From Vibrio algarum (GTDB taxonomy: Bacteria > Pseudomonadota > Gammaproteobacteria > Enterobacterales > Vibrionaceae), in contig NZ_JAQLOI010000001.1 in NCBI RefSeq assembly GCF_028204155.1, positions 2,728,001 through 2,792,000 on the forward strand: a DNA stretch of 64,000 nucleotides, written 5' to 3'. Positions within the stretch are counted from its first letter, which is position 1; the number at the start of each line of letters is the position of its first letter. Under the pieces are notes generated by a model that saw only the letters and a program-made list of their open reading frames with translations, was not told the origin of the DNA and did not search any database. Below are positions 50,984 through 60,373 of this stretch, one piece after another. The position numbers were made by a program, and so were the translations under genes.

Positions 50984-51434
50984 ATCGTCATCCGTCTTTT
51001 AATTCTTAATTTTTAGTTCTTATTTTAATTGAACAAATTGATCATCTTGGGCACTAGAACATATTGACTCTTCCTCAACCCCAATACTATCGGCAAATAT
51101 TAATAGAAGTTTAATGGTTTTTTTGTCTATTCATTTCCAGCACCAATGGATCACATCTATACTCGTCACTGATTTATGAAACCAATACTTTAAAAGTAAA
51201 ATATTATTGACAGTTCCGTTATTAACAACGAGTAACTTTGTGATGCGAATCACTTATAATTGTTTTATTTTCAATGTGTTGAATTGAGCCTATTACCCTT
51301 CCTGTGTTAAAAATGAAAGGTACGTTTATACTAATTGAGGGAGCGTGTTGATCGACTAAGAAGGTCAATACATATATCTACTCTAACGGTATTTTCAATC
51401 ATATTAATCATATTAATCAACTTAGAGACCGCTG
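50984..51434. promoter_or_regulatory. Intergenic region with CRP-like site
   Basis: A 451-base divergent gap between the receptor and acetyltransferase genes. TGTGATGCGAATCACT at 51239-51254 matches TGTGA-N6-TCACA at nine of ten positions and runs directly into TATAAT (51255-51260). An 9-bp tandem repeat AATCATATT (51397-51418) lies just before the acetyltransferase gene. No ORF is credible. Confidence 0.5.
51239..51254. promoter_or_regulatory. CRP site overlapping a TATAAT box
   Basis: TGTGATGCGAATCACT, one mismatch from the CRP core, abutting TATAAT at 51255. Overlap with the -10 region would favour repression rightwards, or activation of the leftward receptor gene. Confidence 0.5.
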
Positions 51435-52033
51435 ATGGACATTAAAGAAAAAATGCATAGCCAAAAAATCTATTTTTTCGAAGACTCTATTCAAGAAGAG
51501 CAAACCAAATGTTTAGAAACTTTGTATGACTTCAACCAGAGTCGACCATCAGAGTCAGAAAAACGACAGGCATTACTTTTAGAGCTCTTTGCTGAAGTAG
51601 GTGATAACTGCTACATAGAACCACCTCTTCACGCTAATTGGGCAAAACATACCCACCTAGGCAATAATGTTTACGCAAATTTCAATCTCACTCTCGTTGA
51701 TGATACGCACATATATATTGGCGACTATGTAATGATTGCACCTAACGTAACTCTTTCAACCGCAGGTCATCCAATTGAGCCAGAGAGAAGAAAAAGGTAG
51801 CTCAATTCAATATTCCTATCCATATAGAAGAAAACGTCTGGATTGGAGCAAACTCGGTTGTTTTGCCAGGAGTAACCATTGGAAAAAATAGTGTTATTGG
51901 TGCTGGTAGCGTGGTGACCAAAAACATTCCCGCTAATGTGGTCGCAGTTGGCAATCCTTGCAAAGTAATGCGTAAAATATCAGAAAGAGATAAAGAGTTT
52001 TATTACAAACAGATGAGATTTGATAACCAATAA
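51435..52033 (+). pseudogene. Sugar O-acetyltransferase (maltose/galactoside type), frameshifted (probable assembly error)
   Basis: Left-handed beta-helix acetyltransferase that moves acetyl from acetyl-CoA to sugars. The first frame (MDIKEKMHSQKIYFFED, then NVYANFNLTLVDDTHIYIGDYV and catalytic His in STAGHPIEPERR) stops at 51800. One more A in the five-A run at 51791-51795 gives RRKKVAQFNIPIHIEENVWIGANSVVLPGVTIGKNSVIGAGSVVTKNIP, the hexapeptide repeats of the family, to a stop at 52033. The restored protein has 199 residues, normal for LacA/Maa (183-203). Preferred substrate unknown. Confidence 0.9.
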
Positions 52034-52098
52034 TCACTATAAGGCATAAACATTAGTCTATTCTTACTATTAGAATCTAAAAACAATAATTATTGCTT

Positions 52099-53946
52099 AT
52101 GCCTAAATTTGTCTATTCAACATTAAATATACACGGTTTCCGAACTAGTCTCTTCTTGCTCTTGGTACTCCTTCCCTTCGCGTCGCTAGCATCTAGCAGC
52201 GATCTAGTCTCTGCCAACAATGGAATGGTTGAATTTCTACCTATGACAGTCGGCTTATTGGGAGGGCTGGCGATTTTTCTGTATGGCATGGAAAAAATGT
52301 CAAATTCACTAAAGCGTGCTGCTGGCGATCGCATGAAGTCTTTACTAGCAAAATTTACATCTAACCGGATTACAGGGGTCTTAACTGGAACCGGCATTAC
52401 CGCAATTATACAATCTTCGTCTGTCACCACTGTTTTACTTGTGGGATTTATCTCTGCAGGATTAATGTCACTTCCTCAAGCTGTCGGCGTGATAATGGGG
52501 GCGAATATAGGTACTACTGTCACTGCGCAAATCGTTGCTTTTAAGGTAACTAAAGCCGCCTTAGCGATGGTTGCTATCGGTTTTCTTGTTCAATTTACGG
52601 CAAAGCTTGAACATTTTAAGCATTATGGAAATATCCTATTCGGGCTGGGATTAATCTTTTTAGGGATGAACCTAATGAGTGAGGCTATGTCGCCTCTACG
52701 CAGCTATCAGCCGTTTATCGACAGCATGACGCAAATGGACAGCCTTCCCCTTGCTATTCTTTTATCGGCCGTATTTACCGCCCTTGTTCAATCCTCGTCA
52801 GCGACAACAGGGATTGTCATCGTCTTGGCTGGACAAGGCTTTATTTCTCTAGAAACAGGGATTGCCTTAGCCATGGGGGCAAATTTAGGTACCTGTATAA
52901 CGGCCTTGTTAGCCGCAATCGGGAAAACCGAAGAAGCGATGCAAGCCGCTGCTATTCATATTTTATTTAACTTTTTAGGCGTTTTGATCTGGCTGCCTTT
53001 TATCGGGGCTTTAAGTCACATTGCAATTGGCATATCCCCCAATCATGACAACTTAATCGGGATACAAAAACTGTCAGCGGAGCTCCCCAGACAAATCGCC
53101 AATGCAAATACCGTATTTAATGTGCTGAATACGCTTATCATGGTGCCATTCGCTGGCTATTTTGTCTCGTTTGTACGCAAGATAATTCCAGCGCACTCCA
53201 AGACACCCGTGAACAAAAACAAAGCGTATCGGACAATAAAACCTAAATATCTAAGCCAAGAACTACTCAATACACCAGATATGGCATTAGATAATGCCCA
53301 GTTAGAGCTAGGGCGTGTAGGACGGCGCGTGTGTAACATGATGAATATGCTTCCTCCATTGGGGCTTCATCAAACAAGTATCAAAGACAGGCAGGAAACG
53401 AAACAAAAATTGAACAACATTGAGGACATAGAAGAAGAGGTCGATCGATTGCACGCCGAAATACTCTCTTATCTCGGTCGATTGAGAACGGAACCATTAT
53501 CCGAAGAGCAAAGTAGCAGGCAAATAAAGCTGATTAGCATGACAGATCAACTTGAGAGTATTGCTGATCTCATCGTCGATTCCTTGGTGCCCTTAGCATA
53601 CAAAACATTAAATGAAGACGTAACAATAAGCCCTGCCATGCGAAAAACATTAGGAACCGTTCAGGAAAGGGTCAATCAAGCGATGCTAAATTGTGTCAAT
53701 GCGGTTCGTCGTGGTGATGATGGATTGGCTGAAAAAGTACTAAATGCGAAAAGAGAACTAAACTCACTTTTAGATGCTGTCCTCACTCATCAGGCAGAAC
53801 GCTTAGTCGACCAAAACCCTAAACGCCTGATTGTGTTTCGCTATGAAATGGAGTGGGTAGAATCTCTTAAACGCATCTATAACCACAGTAAAAGAATCTC
53901 TAAATTGCAGCTTAGAAACCGGTCTATTCAACCGAAGAAGTCTTGA
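52099..53946 (+). CDS. Na/Pi cotransporter family protein with PhoU-like C-terminus
   Basis: Sodium-dependent phosphate transporter family (PF02690 type). The ATG at 52099 is preferred to TTG 52093 and gives 615 residues. An N-terminal hydrophobic segment is followed by the duplicated Na/Pi transport domains with the QSSS signatures: GITAIIQSSSVTTVLLVGF near 95-115 and ALVQSSSATTGIVIVLAGQGF near 230-252, each followed by a GANIGTT/GANLGTC motif. The C-terminal 200 residues are helical and PhoU-like (NNIEDIEEEVDRLHAEILSYLG, MTDQLESIADLIVDS). Direction of transport cannot be read from the sequence. Confidence 0.92.
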   Translation: MPKFVYSTLNIHGFRTSLFLLLVLLPFASLASSSDLVSANNGMVEFLPMTVGLLGGLAIFLYGMEKMSNSLKRAAGDRMKSLLAKFTSNRITGVLTGTGITAIIQSSSVTTVLLVGFISAGLMSLPQAVGVIMGANIGTTVTAQIVAFKVTKAALAMVAIGFLVQFTAKLEHFKHYGNILFGLGLIFLGMNLMSEAMSPLRSYQPFIDSMTQMDSLPLAILLSAVFTALVQSSSATTGIVIVLAGQGFISLETGIALAMGANLGTCITALLAAIGKTEEAMQAAAIHILFNFLGVLIWLPFIGALSHIAIGISPNHDNLIGIQKLSAELPRQIANANTVFNVLNTLIMVPFAGYFVSFVRKIIPAHSKTPVNKNKAYRTIKPKYLSQELLNTPDMALDNAQLELGRVGRRVCNMMNMLPPLGLHQTSIKDRQETKQKLNNIEDIEEEVDRLHAEILSYLGRLRTEPLSEEQSSRQIKLISMTDQLESIADLIVDSLVPLAYKTLNEDVTISPAMRKTLGTVQERVNQAMLNCVNAVRRGDDGLAEKVLNAKRELNSLLDAVLTHQAERLVDQNPKRLIVFRYEMEWVESLKRIYNHSKRISKLQLRNRSIQPKKS

Positions 53947-53958
53947 AACCCTACTAGG

Positions 53959-55187
53959 TTAGGTGACTTTATTTTTGCCAGATTTTTTAGATATATACAT
54001 TTTCTCATCAGCTATACGAATGAGATCCTTTGGCATAGTGCTGGAGAAGTTATCTGTAAAACTGACTCCAATACTCAGTGTATTCTTTATATCGCCAAAT
54101 TGACTACTAAGTGTTGATTTTTCACAGGCGAGGCGAATTTTTTCAGCCAATTCATAACTAAACTTTTCCGTTGATTCAGTAAGAAAAATAATAAATTCCT
54201 CTCCACCCCAACGCCCAACAACGCCATGGTCATCGACTTGTTTATGTATAATTGACGAAAGATTTTTTAATACGGAATCGCCCACCTGGTGGCCATAGTT
54301 ATCATTAACATTCTTAAAATTATCGATATCAAATAAAATACACCCCATAGATTTAACATCATGACAATGTTCTTTGATCCATTTATAAAGTGCATCACGG
54401 TTGAGTAAATTTGTCAGGGAATCATGATCGGCACGATAGGCAAGTTCTTTTTGCGCAACCACTTTATCCGTCACATCAACAACGACAACTTCAAGTGCAG
54501 GTTCACCTTCCCAATTAATGGCGTGATCGTAAATATTAAAGAATCTCTTTTCACCATCTAGGCGAATATTCTCAATAATATGGCTTTCCCCAATAGCTTC
54601 ACCACGCAACACCTTCTCGCAGCGATCTAACGCATCTACATGATATTCTTTCGGGATAACGTCCAATACACTGCCACTGTCTAGAAAATCATCAATGGAC
54701 TCAACACCCATCATTTCTGCCCAAACCGGGTTAACGAGTAAGGGTTTGAAGAAACGATGAATAATCACGCCTTGAACAGAGTTTCGAACGAGACTTTCGT
54801 ATTTTGGTCTATTGATCAGTTGATGAGGGCTTACTTTACTTGAGATATCGAATAATAAGACTTCTAGAGCCGGCTTTTTGTGCCATGTTGTCTTTTGAAT
54901 AAGGGCAAAAAGAGCAATCGTTTTACCAAATCGATTGGTAGCGAAAAAATCTCACCATTAGGATCCAAAGTATCTGACTCAAAAGAATCTGACAAACTTA
55001 TTGCGAGGATTTTTTGTTGAAAGTCATTATCAACTAAATGCAGTGGCGAAGAGATGAAATTGCTAAGATCGACCAGCGATGTAAAACCAAATAGTGAGGC
55101 AAACTCCTCATCTATATCAACAACTTTGTTACGAAAAACAATAACAGACCCACAAGCTAGGCCACTACCAATATCTGGAGCATTCAT
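53959..55187 (-). pseudogene. PAS-GGDEF diguanylate cyclase, frameshifted (probable assembly error)
   Basis: Signalling enzyme making cyclic di-GMP. The first frame (MNAPDIGSGLACGSVIVFRN, a PAS-like region) ends after RLLFLPLFKR; one more A in the run of four at 54921-54924 (T run on plus strand) gives TIALFALIQKTTWHKKPALEVLLFDISSKVS and joins the long frame. That carries a PAS domain (HRFFKPLLVNPVWAEMMGVESI to ALEVVVVDVTD) and a GGDEF domain with DNFKNVNDNYGHQVGD and active-site GGEEF. Restored length is about 409 residues. No membrane segments are evident, so it is probably cytoplasmic. GGEEF predicts activity. Confidence 0.88.
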
Positions 55188-55406
55188 ATAAAAGCACTTA
55201 ATTTGGTTTTATCAGTCTCAATAAAGTGAGATCTTTGTTCCATTAGAGCACTAGCGTTGAGAGGATTCTAGCCCTATGTATTTCAGATTTGCTTTTTATC
55301 ACACAATCAACATATAGACTCATAAAAACCATACAAAATGTTTACTGATCACTCCTTGCTGCAACAAAATAACCGTTGTCTTCACTGATTGCTTTGGAGA
55401 TTGATA

Positions 55407-55426
55407 GACGCTGAAACTTCAGCGTC
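55407..55426 (-). terminator. Hairpin after the BASS transporter gene
   Basis: GACGCTGAA-AC-TTCAGCGTC, a perfect 9-bp stem 21 bases past the stop; weak T content after it on the minus strand. Confidence 0.5.
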
Positions 55427-55446
55427 GTCTTATTTAATTAATGGGC

Positions 55447-56445
55447 TTAATTAGTCACCGTTTTCAATGATTCACTCTGACGTGCATAGCGATTTGCCAA
55501 TATCGCACAGTAGAAAATCTGAATCGGGTGATAAAGCATAATTGGTAACAGAATCATCCCTAACGATGGATCTGCACCAAAAATAACTTTGGCCATTGGT
55601 ATTCCTGCCGCTAGTGTTTTCTTTGTGCCGCAGAACACAGCTGCCACTTCATCCGCTAACGCGAACTTTGTTCGGCGTGCCCCCCATTGAATTAGGTGCA
55701 CCATAAACAGAAGAATCACCGTACAGATGATGATGGATGTCGCTAATAAACGGATAGAAAATTCGCTCCAAATGCCGTTTACAACAGAGTCACAGAAAGC
55801 ATTATAAACTATTAACAAAATCACATATTTATCGACTTTGTTGACCACGGATTTATGCCTGTCAACCGTTGCAACAAGGTATGGTCTCAGAATTTGGCCA
55901 ACGACCATCGGAATCAAAAGAAGCTTAGCAATCGAAATAATCGAATCCATCAGATTTAGTTGAACCCCTTCAAACCCCATAAACAGTTGAATGAGCAGCG
56001 GGGTAACAAAAACACCAATGACACTCGAAAGAGACGCATTAAAAATAGCACCTGACACGTTACCTTTCCCGACACTGGTCATCGTTACTGAAGATGAAAT
56101 GGTACTTGGTAGAACAAGCAGGTAACAAAAACCAAAGGCCAGTGCTGCTGGCATGTAAGCTAGGAATGTTTCGCCAAAGATGACCCACAAGATAGGATAA
56201 ACAACGAACGTCGCCATCTGGATAAAAACGTGCAGACGCCAGTTAGTAATACCCGCTTTAATCGCTTGTGGTGATAACCCTAGACCATGTAAGAAAAACA
56301 CGATAGCAACACCAATGCCAGTTAGTTGATCCAAATGGATTACACCGCCCGAACGTCCAAATTCGGAAGTAACTGTTGCCATTGCAATTGCCACAATCAT
56401 CCCAACAAGAAACCACTCTTTCTTTATTTTCACTAAAACATTCAT
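55447..56445 (-). CDS. Bile acid:sodium symporter (BASS) family, YfeH/SBF-like
   Basis: A 332-residue membrane protein with about ten segments. It resembles the SBF-like YfeH group: GIGVAIVFFLHGLGLSPQAIKAG, LPSTISSSVTMTSVGKGNVSGAIFNASLSSVIGVFVTP (the cross-over motif region) and AAVFCGTKKTLAAGIPMAKVIFG. The ATG at 56445 is preferred; the TTG at 56472 would add nine residues that are not family-like. Known relatives carry organic anions with sodium; the substrate here is unknown. It lies next to tRNA-Arg, separated by a terminator. Confidence 0.88.
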   Translation of the reverse strand: MNVLVKIKKEWFLVGMIVAIAMATVTSEFGRSGGVIHLDQLTGIGVAIVFFLHGLGLSPQAIKAGITNWRLHVFIQMATFVVYPILWVIFGETFLAYMPAALAFGFCYLLVLPSTISSSVTMTSVGKGNVSGAIFNASLSSVIGVFVTPLLIQLFMGFEGVQLNLMDSIISIAKLLLIPMVVGQILRPYLVATVDRHKSVVNKVDKYVILLIVYNAFCDSVVNGIWSEFSIRLLATSIIICTVILLFMVHLIQWGARRTKFALADEVAAVFCGTKKTLAAGIPMAKVIFGADPSLGMILLPIMLYHPIQIFYCAILANRYARQSESLKTVTN

Positions 56446-56553
56446 GCTGTGATATTTGACCTCAACTTGCAATTACTGACGTGGTATATATTAGGGCACA
56501 AACATGCTGTCGGCGTTTATACTAGCACGGCTATAGCCAAAAACGACAAAACC

Positions 56554-56591
56554 AAAAAAGCCGTAGCGGTATTAACCTGCTACGGCTTTTT
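56554..56591. terminator. Bidirectional terminator after tRNA-Arg
   Basis: AAAAAGCCGTAGC and GCTACGGCTTTTT form a 13-bp stem with A and T tracts; it lies just past the tRNA 3' end. Confidence 0.9.
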
Positions 56592-56598
56592 CAAAATA

Positions 56599-56675
56599 TG
56601 GCGCTCCGTGCAGGATTCGAACCTGCGGCCACCCGCTTAGAAGGCGGGTGCTCTATCCAGCTGAGCTAACGGAGC
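56599..56675 (-). tRNA. tRNA-Arg (anticodon UCU)
   Basis: A 77-base cloverleaf on the minus strand. Acceptor GCTCCGT pairs with ACGGAGC, discriminator G and encoded CCA; D-arm starts TAGCTC; anticodon stem CCCGC/GCGGG encloses loop CTTCTAA with anticodon TCT; T-arm has GGTTCGAATCC. It decodes AGA. Confidence 0.97.
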
Positions 56676-56688
56676 GTTGAGGTTGTGA

Positions 56689-56716
56689 ATTATACGAAAG
56701 AACTTGCTCAGGTCAA
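56689..56716 (-). promoter_or_regulatory. Sigma-70 promoter of tRNA-Arg
   Basis: On the minus strand TTGACC (56716-56711), 16-base spacer, TATAAT (56694-56689), starting transcription close to the tRNA 5' end. Confidence 0.8.
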
Positions 56717-56778
56717 TGCCTTTATCCAACATTATGTTTCAAGTGAGCAAAAAAACTCAATACGTTGAAATATCAACT

Positions 56779-56794
56779 AGGCAATCGTTTGCGC
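56779..56794 (+). promoter_or_regulatory. PurR box upstream of folD
   Basis: AGGCAATCGTTTGCGC matches the PurR palindrome ANGCAANCGTTTNCNT at all defined positions but the last. It lies 68 bases before the folD ATG. Confidence 0.75.
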
Positions 56795-56861
56795 AATAGA
56801 CCTCGATGCAAATTTTTGCGACAATGCGCACGCTCTATTATTAATCAGATCAAGGGATCTT

Positions 56862-57719
56862 ATGACTGCTCAAAATATCGATGGAAAGTTAATATCTCAG
56901 ACCGTTCGCTCAGAAGTTGGGGCTCGTGTTAAAGCTCGTACCGAAGCAGGATTACGCGCACCAGGCTTAGCCGTGGTATTGGTAGGCGAAGACCCTGCAT
57001 CTCAAGTATATGTCGGTAGCAAGCGTCGAGCTTGTGATGAGGTCGGTTTTGTCTCTAAGTCATTTGATTTGCCTGCAACAGCAAAAGAACAAGAATTATT
57101 AGATTTGGTTGAACAACTCAACAATGATGACGAAATAGACGGTATTTTGGTTCAATTGCCTCTCCCGGCAGGTATTGATAGTACGAAAGTACTTGAGCAA
57201 ATTCTTCCAGAAAAAGATGTTGATGGGTTCCACCCATATAATGTAGGTCGACTAGCACAGCGTATCCCTAAGCTTCGTTCTTGCACACCGAAAGGAATCA
57301 TTACCCTTTTGGACCGGTATAATATTGAGATGAGAGGCAAGCACGCCGTAATAGTGGGCGCGTCTAATATTGTTGGCCGCCCTATGACGCTAGAATTGTT
57401 ACTCGCCGGGTGTACAACCACAACCTGCCACCGTTTTACCAAAGATTTAGAATCGTTTGTTCGACAAGCTGATGTTGTTGTTGTTGCGGTAGGTAAGGCT
57501 AACTTTATCCCCGGCAATTGGATTAAAGAGGGAGCTATCGTCGTTGATGTAGGCATCAACCGATTGGAAAATGGTAAACTGGCTGGTGATGTGGAATATG
57601 ACGTTGCTAAGACAAGAGCGAGTTTCATTACGCCGGTTCCTGGTGGCGTAGGCCCTATGACTGTTGCTAGCTTAATCGAAAATACAATGATTGCTTGCGA
57701 ACAATACAAAAAGGACTAA
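56862..57719 (+). CDS. folD: Methylenetetrahydrofolate dehydrogenase/cyclohydrolase FolD
   Basis: Bifunctional enzyme linking methylene-, methenyl- and formyl-tetrahydrofolate for purine, thymidylate and methionine pathways. The 285 residues contain VGEDPASQVYVGSKRRACDEVG with the catalytic lysine near residue 54, the substrate-binding VQLPLPAGID, the NADP-binding VIVGASNIVGRPM, and PVPGGVGPMTVASL near the end. Length matches E. coli (288). AAGGGAT precedes the ATG. An upstream PurR box suggests purine control. It ends in a perfect 18-bp hairpin terminator. Confidence 0.96.
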   Translation: MTAQNIDGKLISQTVRSEVGARVKARTEAGLRAPGLAVVLVGEDPASQVYVGSKRRACDEVGFVSKSFDLPATAKEQELLDLVEQLNNDDEIDGILVQLPLPAGIDSTKVLEQILPEKDVDGFHPYNVGRLAQRIPKLRSCTPKGIITLLDRYNIEMRGKHAVIVGASNIVGRPMTLELLLAGCTTTTCHRFTKDLESFVRQADVVVVAVGKANFIPGNWIKEGAIVVDVGINRLENGKLAGDVEYDVAKTRASFITPVPGGVGPMTVASLIENTMIACEQYKKD

Positions 57720-57756
57720 TAAGAATAGAACCTATTTGTTTATAAAAAGTATCTTT

Positions 57757-57802
57757 AAAACATCGTTATTTCTAAATATAGAAATAACGATGTTTTTTAT
57801 AG
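57757..57802. terminator. Terminator after folD (18-bp perfect stem)
   Basis: The arms 57757-57774 and 57779-57796 are perfectly complementary with a four-base loop and T run after it. It serves folD and, from the other side, mltB. Confidence 0.92.
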
Positions 57803-57828
57803 CTAGAGTACGACATCCCCAAACAGAC

Positions 57829-58799
57829 TTATCTGATTTGATCCGCTAAATGGCTCACAGCCAAACCGAAGTAGTATGATCGGTTCCACTTCATCAATAC
57901 TTGATAATTTTCGTATACCAAATAAGCTCGACCGCCTTCATCATCAGGGGCGATTAACCAAGCATCAATATCTTCACTGGTTTTAGGCAGTGCTGCACCA
58001 TTAAGCCTTCGAACCCCAAGACCATTCCACTGTTGCAGTGTCTTTGCCTTTTCTTGTTGTCGACCTTGTAAACTAGAAGGCAAACCTTCCGGAACTTTAA
58101 CCTGCCGCCCCCATGTATAGGTATCATTCCAACCATGACTTTTTAGATAATTAGCAGCCGATGCAAAAACATCAGCCTTAGTATTCCAAATGTCCTTTTT
58201 ACCGTCACCATTACCATCTACAGCATAGTTAACAAAGGAGCTAGGCATAAACTGGCTCTGACCCATTGCGCCAGCCCAAGAGCCTTTCATGTTCGCGATA
58301 GAAATGTGCTTCTCTTCTAAAATAGTAAGCGCAGCCATTGTCTCTTTTTTAAAAAATGCTTCACGTCGTCCATCGTAGGCCAAGGTTGCAAGTGCATCAA
58401 TGACATTGTATCCGCCTGTCAACTTACCAAAATTACTCTCAACTCCCCAAAGTGCGACAATAAAACGTGGTTGTACGCCATACTCTTTACCGATACGGTT
58501 AAGATCATCGTAATGCTTTTTATATAGAGATTTTGCTTGCTTGATTTTCCAATCGGGCACAGCTCTGGGGATATACTCGTCTAAGGTGAGTTTTTTTCCG
58601 GTTGATTTTTATCGGCTTTTATCGCTCTGGGTTTGTATTCAACATTAGCAAATGCACTTTCAAGAGTCTGCTCTGAAATACCGAGCTCTCTAGCCTCCTG
58701 TTTTAATGTTTTAACATATTCGCTGAACTCTATTTTATCTTCAGCAAATGCGGCTGATGTTAGGCCTAAACCCAACACTAACGTAGCAAGTTTTTTCAA
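57829..58799 (-). pseudogene. mltB: Membrane-bound lytic transglycosylase B-type (MltB), frameshifted (probable assembly error)
   Basis: Cleaves murein glycan strands. The N-terminal frame has a signal peptide (MKKLATLVLGLGLTSAAFA) and stops after DKNQPEKNSP. One more A in the seven-A run (T run 58591-58597) gives KKLTLDEYIPRAVPDWKIKQ and joins the frame to 57829. The catalytic glutamate is in LWGVESNFGKLTGGYNV, followed by GAMGQSQFMPSS and NGDGKKDIWNTKADVFASAANYL. Restored length is about 323 residues. There is no lipobox cysteine at the signal peptide, so it may be a soluble periplasmic form rather than a lipoprotein. Confidence 0.9.
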
Positions 58800-58842
58800 A
58801 TCTCTTTATCTCCTATACCAAACTGACTTTACGAAACTGAGC

Positions 58843-59118
58843 TTATTTTTGTTTTAATTTTTGCTCTTTGTATTTTTCTAACAAATTTTCTGGTGGTGGA
58901 GGAAGTTGAAGGAAAAAACCATCTTCTTGCATCGATTCCACCACTTTGTTGACATCGACTTGAGCCAATTTACGCCCTTCAAGTTTAATTACCATCACAA
59001 AGTGTGGCACACCAAACATTTCCATTAGCTCAGTAGGTACTTGAGAAAAATCATCTTTATTTGGGATGTACAGATAAGCACCCTCTTTTTTCTTACTTTT
59101 ATATATCGAACACAACAT
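58843..59118 (-). CDS. ycgL: YcgL domain protein
   Basis: A 91-residue protein of the YcgL family: MLCSIYKSKKKEGAYLYIPNKDDF at the N-terminus, LMEMFGVPHFVMVIKL in the middle, and a FFLQLPPPPENLL tail, all typical. Its role is not established. It sits eight bases after rnd on the same strand, the usual neighbour in gammaproteobacteria. Confidence 0.92.
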   Translation of the reverse strand: MLCSIYKSKKKEGAYLYIPNKDDFSQVPTELMEMFGVPHFVMVIKLEGRKLAQVDVNKVVESMQEDGFFLQLPPPPENLLEKYKEQKLKQK

Positions 59119-59126
59119 AGATAGTA

Positions 59127-60248
59127 TTAACCTTTTAATAAACCGTGCAACTTTTCACCTAAAATTTCTCTTCTCCAACCTACCATTAAATCGGGTAAGC
59201 TCGTAGGATCTTGTTGGGCACTCCAAGACCAACTAATAAGTTGATTAAGCTGTTTTTTCGAAGCTAGGAATTCACTCGCCAAACCGGATGATTGAGCAAC
59301 CTGTTTTACTTCATCTTTCAGCATTTTGAAGATCTGTTTGTAACCAGGCTTGTCCATCAAACGTTCTATTTTGTCCGGCCATTCATCTTCACCTAGCATA
59401 TCAGCCTGTTTTACAATCGTGATCACTTTTTCTCCGTGACGACGAATGGCTCTTTGATCAAAGCCTTCTTCATCCATTTGCTTAAGAGACTTGATACCGA
59501 GTCGTGCAACAGTCCAAAGATCTTGCTCTTTAAACACAAAATTAAGAGCCATGTCTCTTTTCAGCGCTTCTTGCAATCGCCACGTTGCAAGAGGCTTAAG
59601 AATAGAAAGTTGCTTCGGACTGAGTTGCCATGAACCTTTAATATCTTTGAATACTTTTTCAGGGTCGGTATCACAAGACCTTTTTTCAATTAGAAGCTCT
59701 GACTCTTGAATAGCCGCTTCACGCCAACCCGCTTGTTCCAATTTTTGATCGAGTTGCTTAAATAACGGCATCAAATAAAACACATCTGCAGCAGCATACT
59801 CTAACTGTCTCAGGCTCAATGGACGAGCAAGCCAATCCGTTCTAGATTCACTTTTGTCGAGTTCAACCTCTAAGTATTCGTTCACCAAAGTGGCAAAACC
59901 AGTCGATAGCCCATGACCTAAAAATGCAGCCATTATCTGAGTATCTATCATAGGGAATGGTGTACAACCAAAACTTTGCTTGAACACTTCAAGGTCTTCT
60001 CCACACGCATGAAGTACCTTCAGAACCGAACCATTCTTCAGCAGATTTTCAAATGAAGACATGTCTTCAATACATGACGGGTCGATAAGAGAAAGGTTTT
60101 CACCGTCATACAACTGAATCAACCCGAGTTGTGGGAAGTAGGTACGAGTGCGAACAAACTCGGTATCTAACATAATACTATCCACTTGGTTGGCTAAGCT
60201 GCATACGCTTTCAAGTGCTGAAGTTGTATCAATTATTTTGTAATTCAC
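59127..60248 (-). CDS. rnd: Ribonuclease D
   Basis: 3'-5' exoribonuclease used in tRNA 3' maturation. The 373 residues show DEDD exonuclease motifs: Exo I MLDTEFVRTRTYFPQLGLIQ (about 26-45), Exo II LHACGEDLEVF, and Exo III YAAADVFYLMPL, followed by an HRDC domain (LSILKPLATWRLQEALKRDMALNFVF). Length matches E. coli RNase D (375). It is upstream of ycgL and downstream of fadD on the same strand. Confidence 0.95.
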   Translation of the reverse strand: MNYKIIDTTSALESVCSLANQVDSIMLDTEFVRTRTYFPQLGLIQLYDGENLSLIDPSCIEDMSSFENLLKNGSVLKVLHACGEDLEVFKQSFGCTPFPMIDTQIMAAFLGHGLSTGFATLVNEYLEVELDKSESRTDWLARPLSLRQLEYAAADVFYLMPLFKQLDQKLEQAGWREAAIQESELLIEKRSCDTDPEKVFKDIKGSWQLSPKQLSILKPLATWRLQEALKRDMALNFVFKEQDLWTVARLGIKSLKQMDEEGFDQRAIRRHGEKVITIVKQADMLGEDEWPDKIERLMDKPGYKQIFKMLKDEVKQVAQSSGLASEFLASKKQLNQLISWSWSAQQDPTSLPDLMVGWRREILGEKLHGLLKG

Positions 60249-60373
60249 GAAAAGTCTCTATTAAAAATGCCGACTGTAATAGTCGGCATAGTAACATTGG
60301 ATGAATACCAAGTAACTTAAAAATAAGGTCCTACCCTTAAGCGTACTTTGGTATATATCTGAACGGTAAACAT

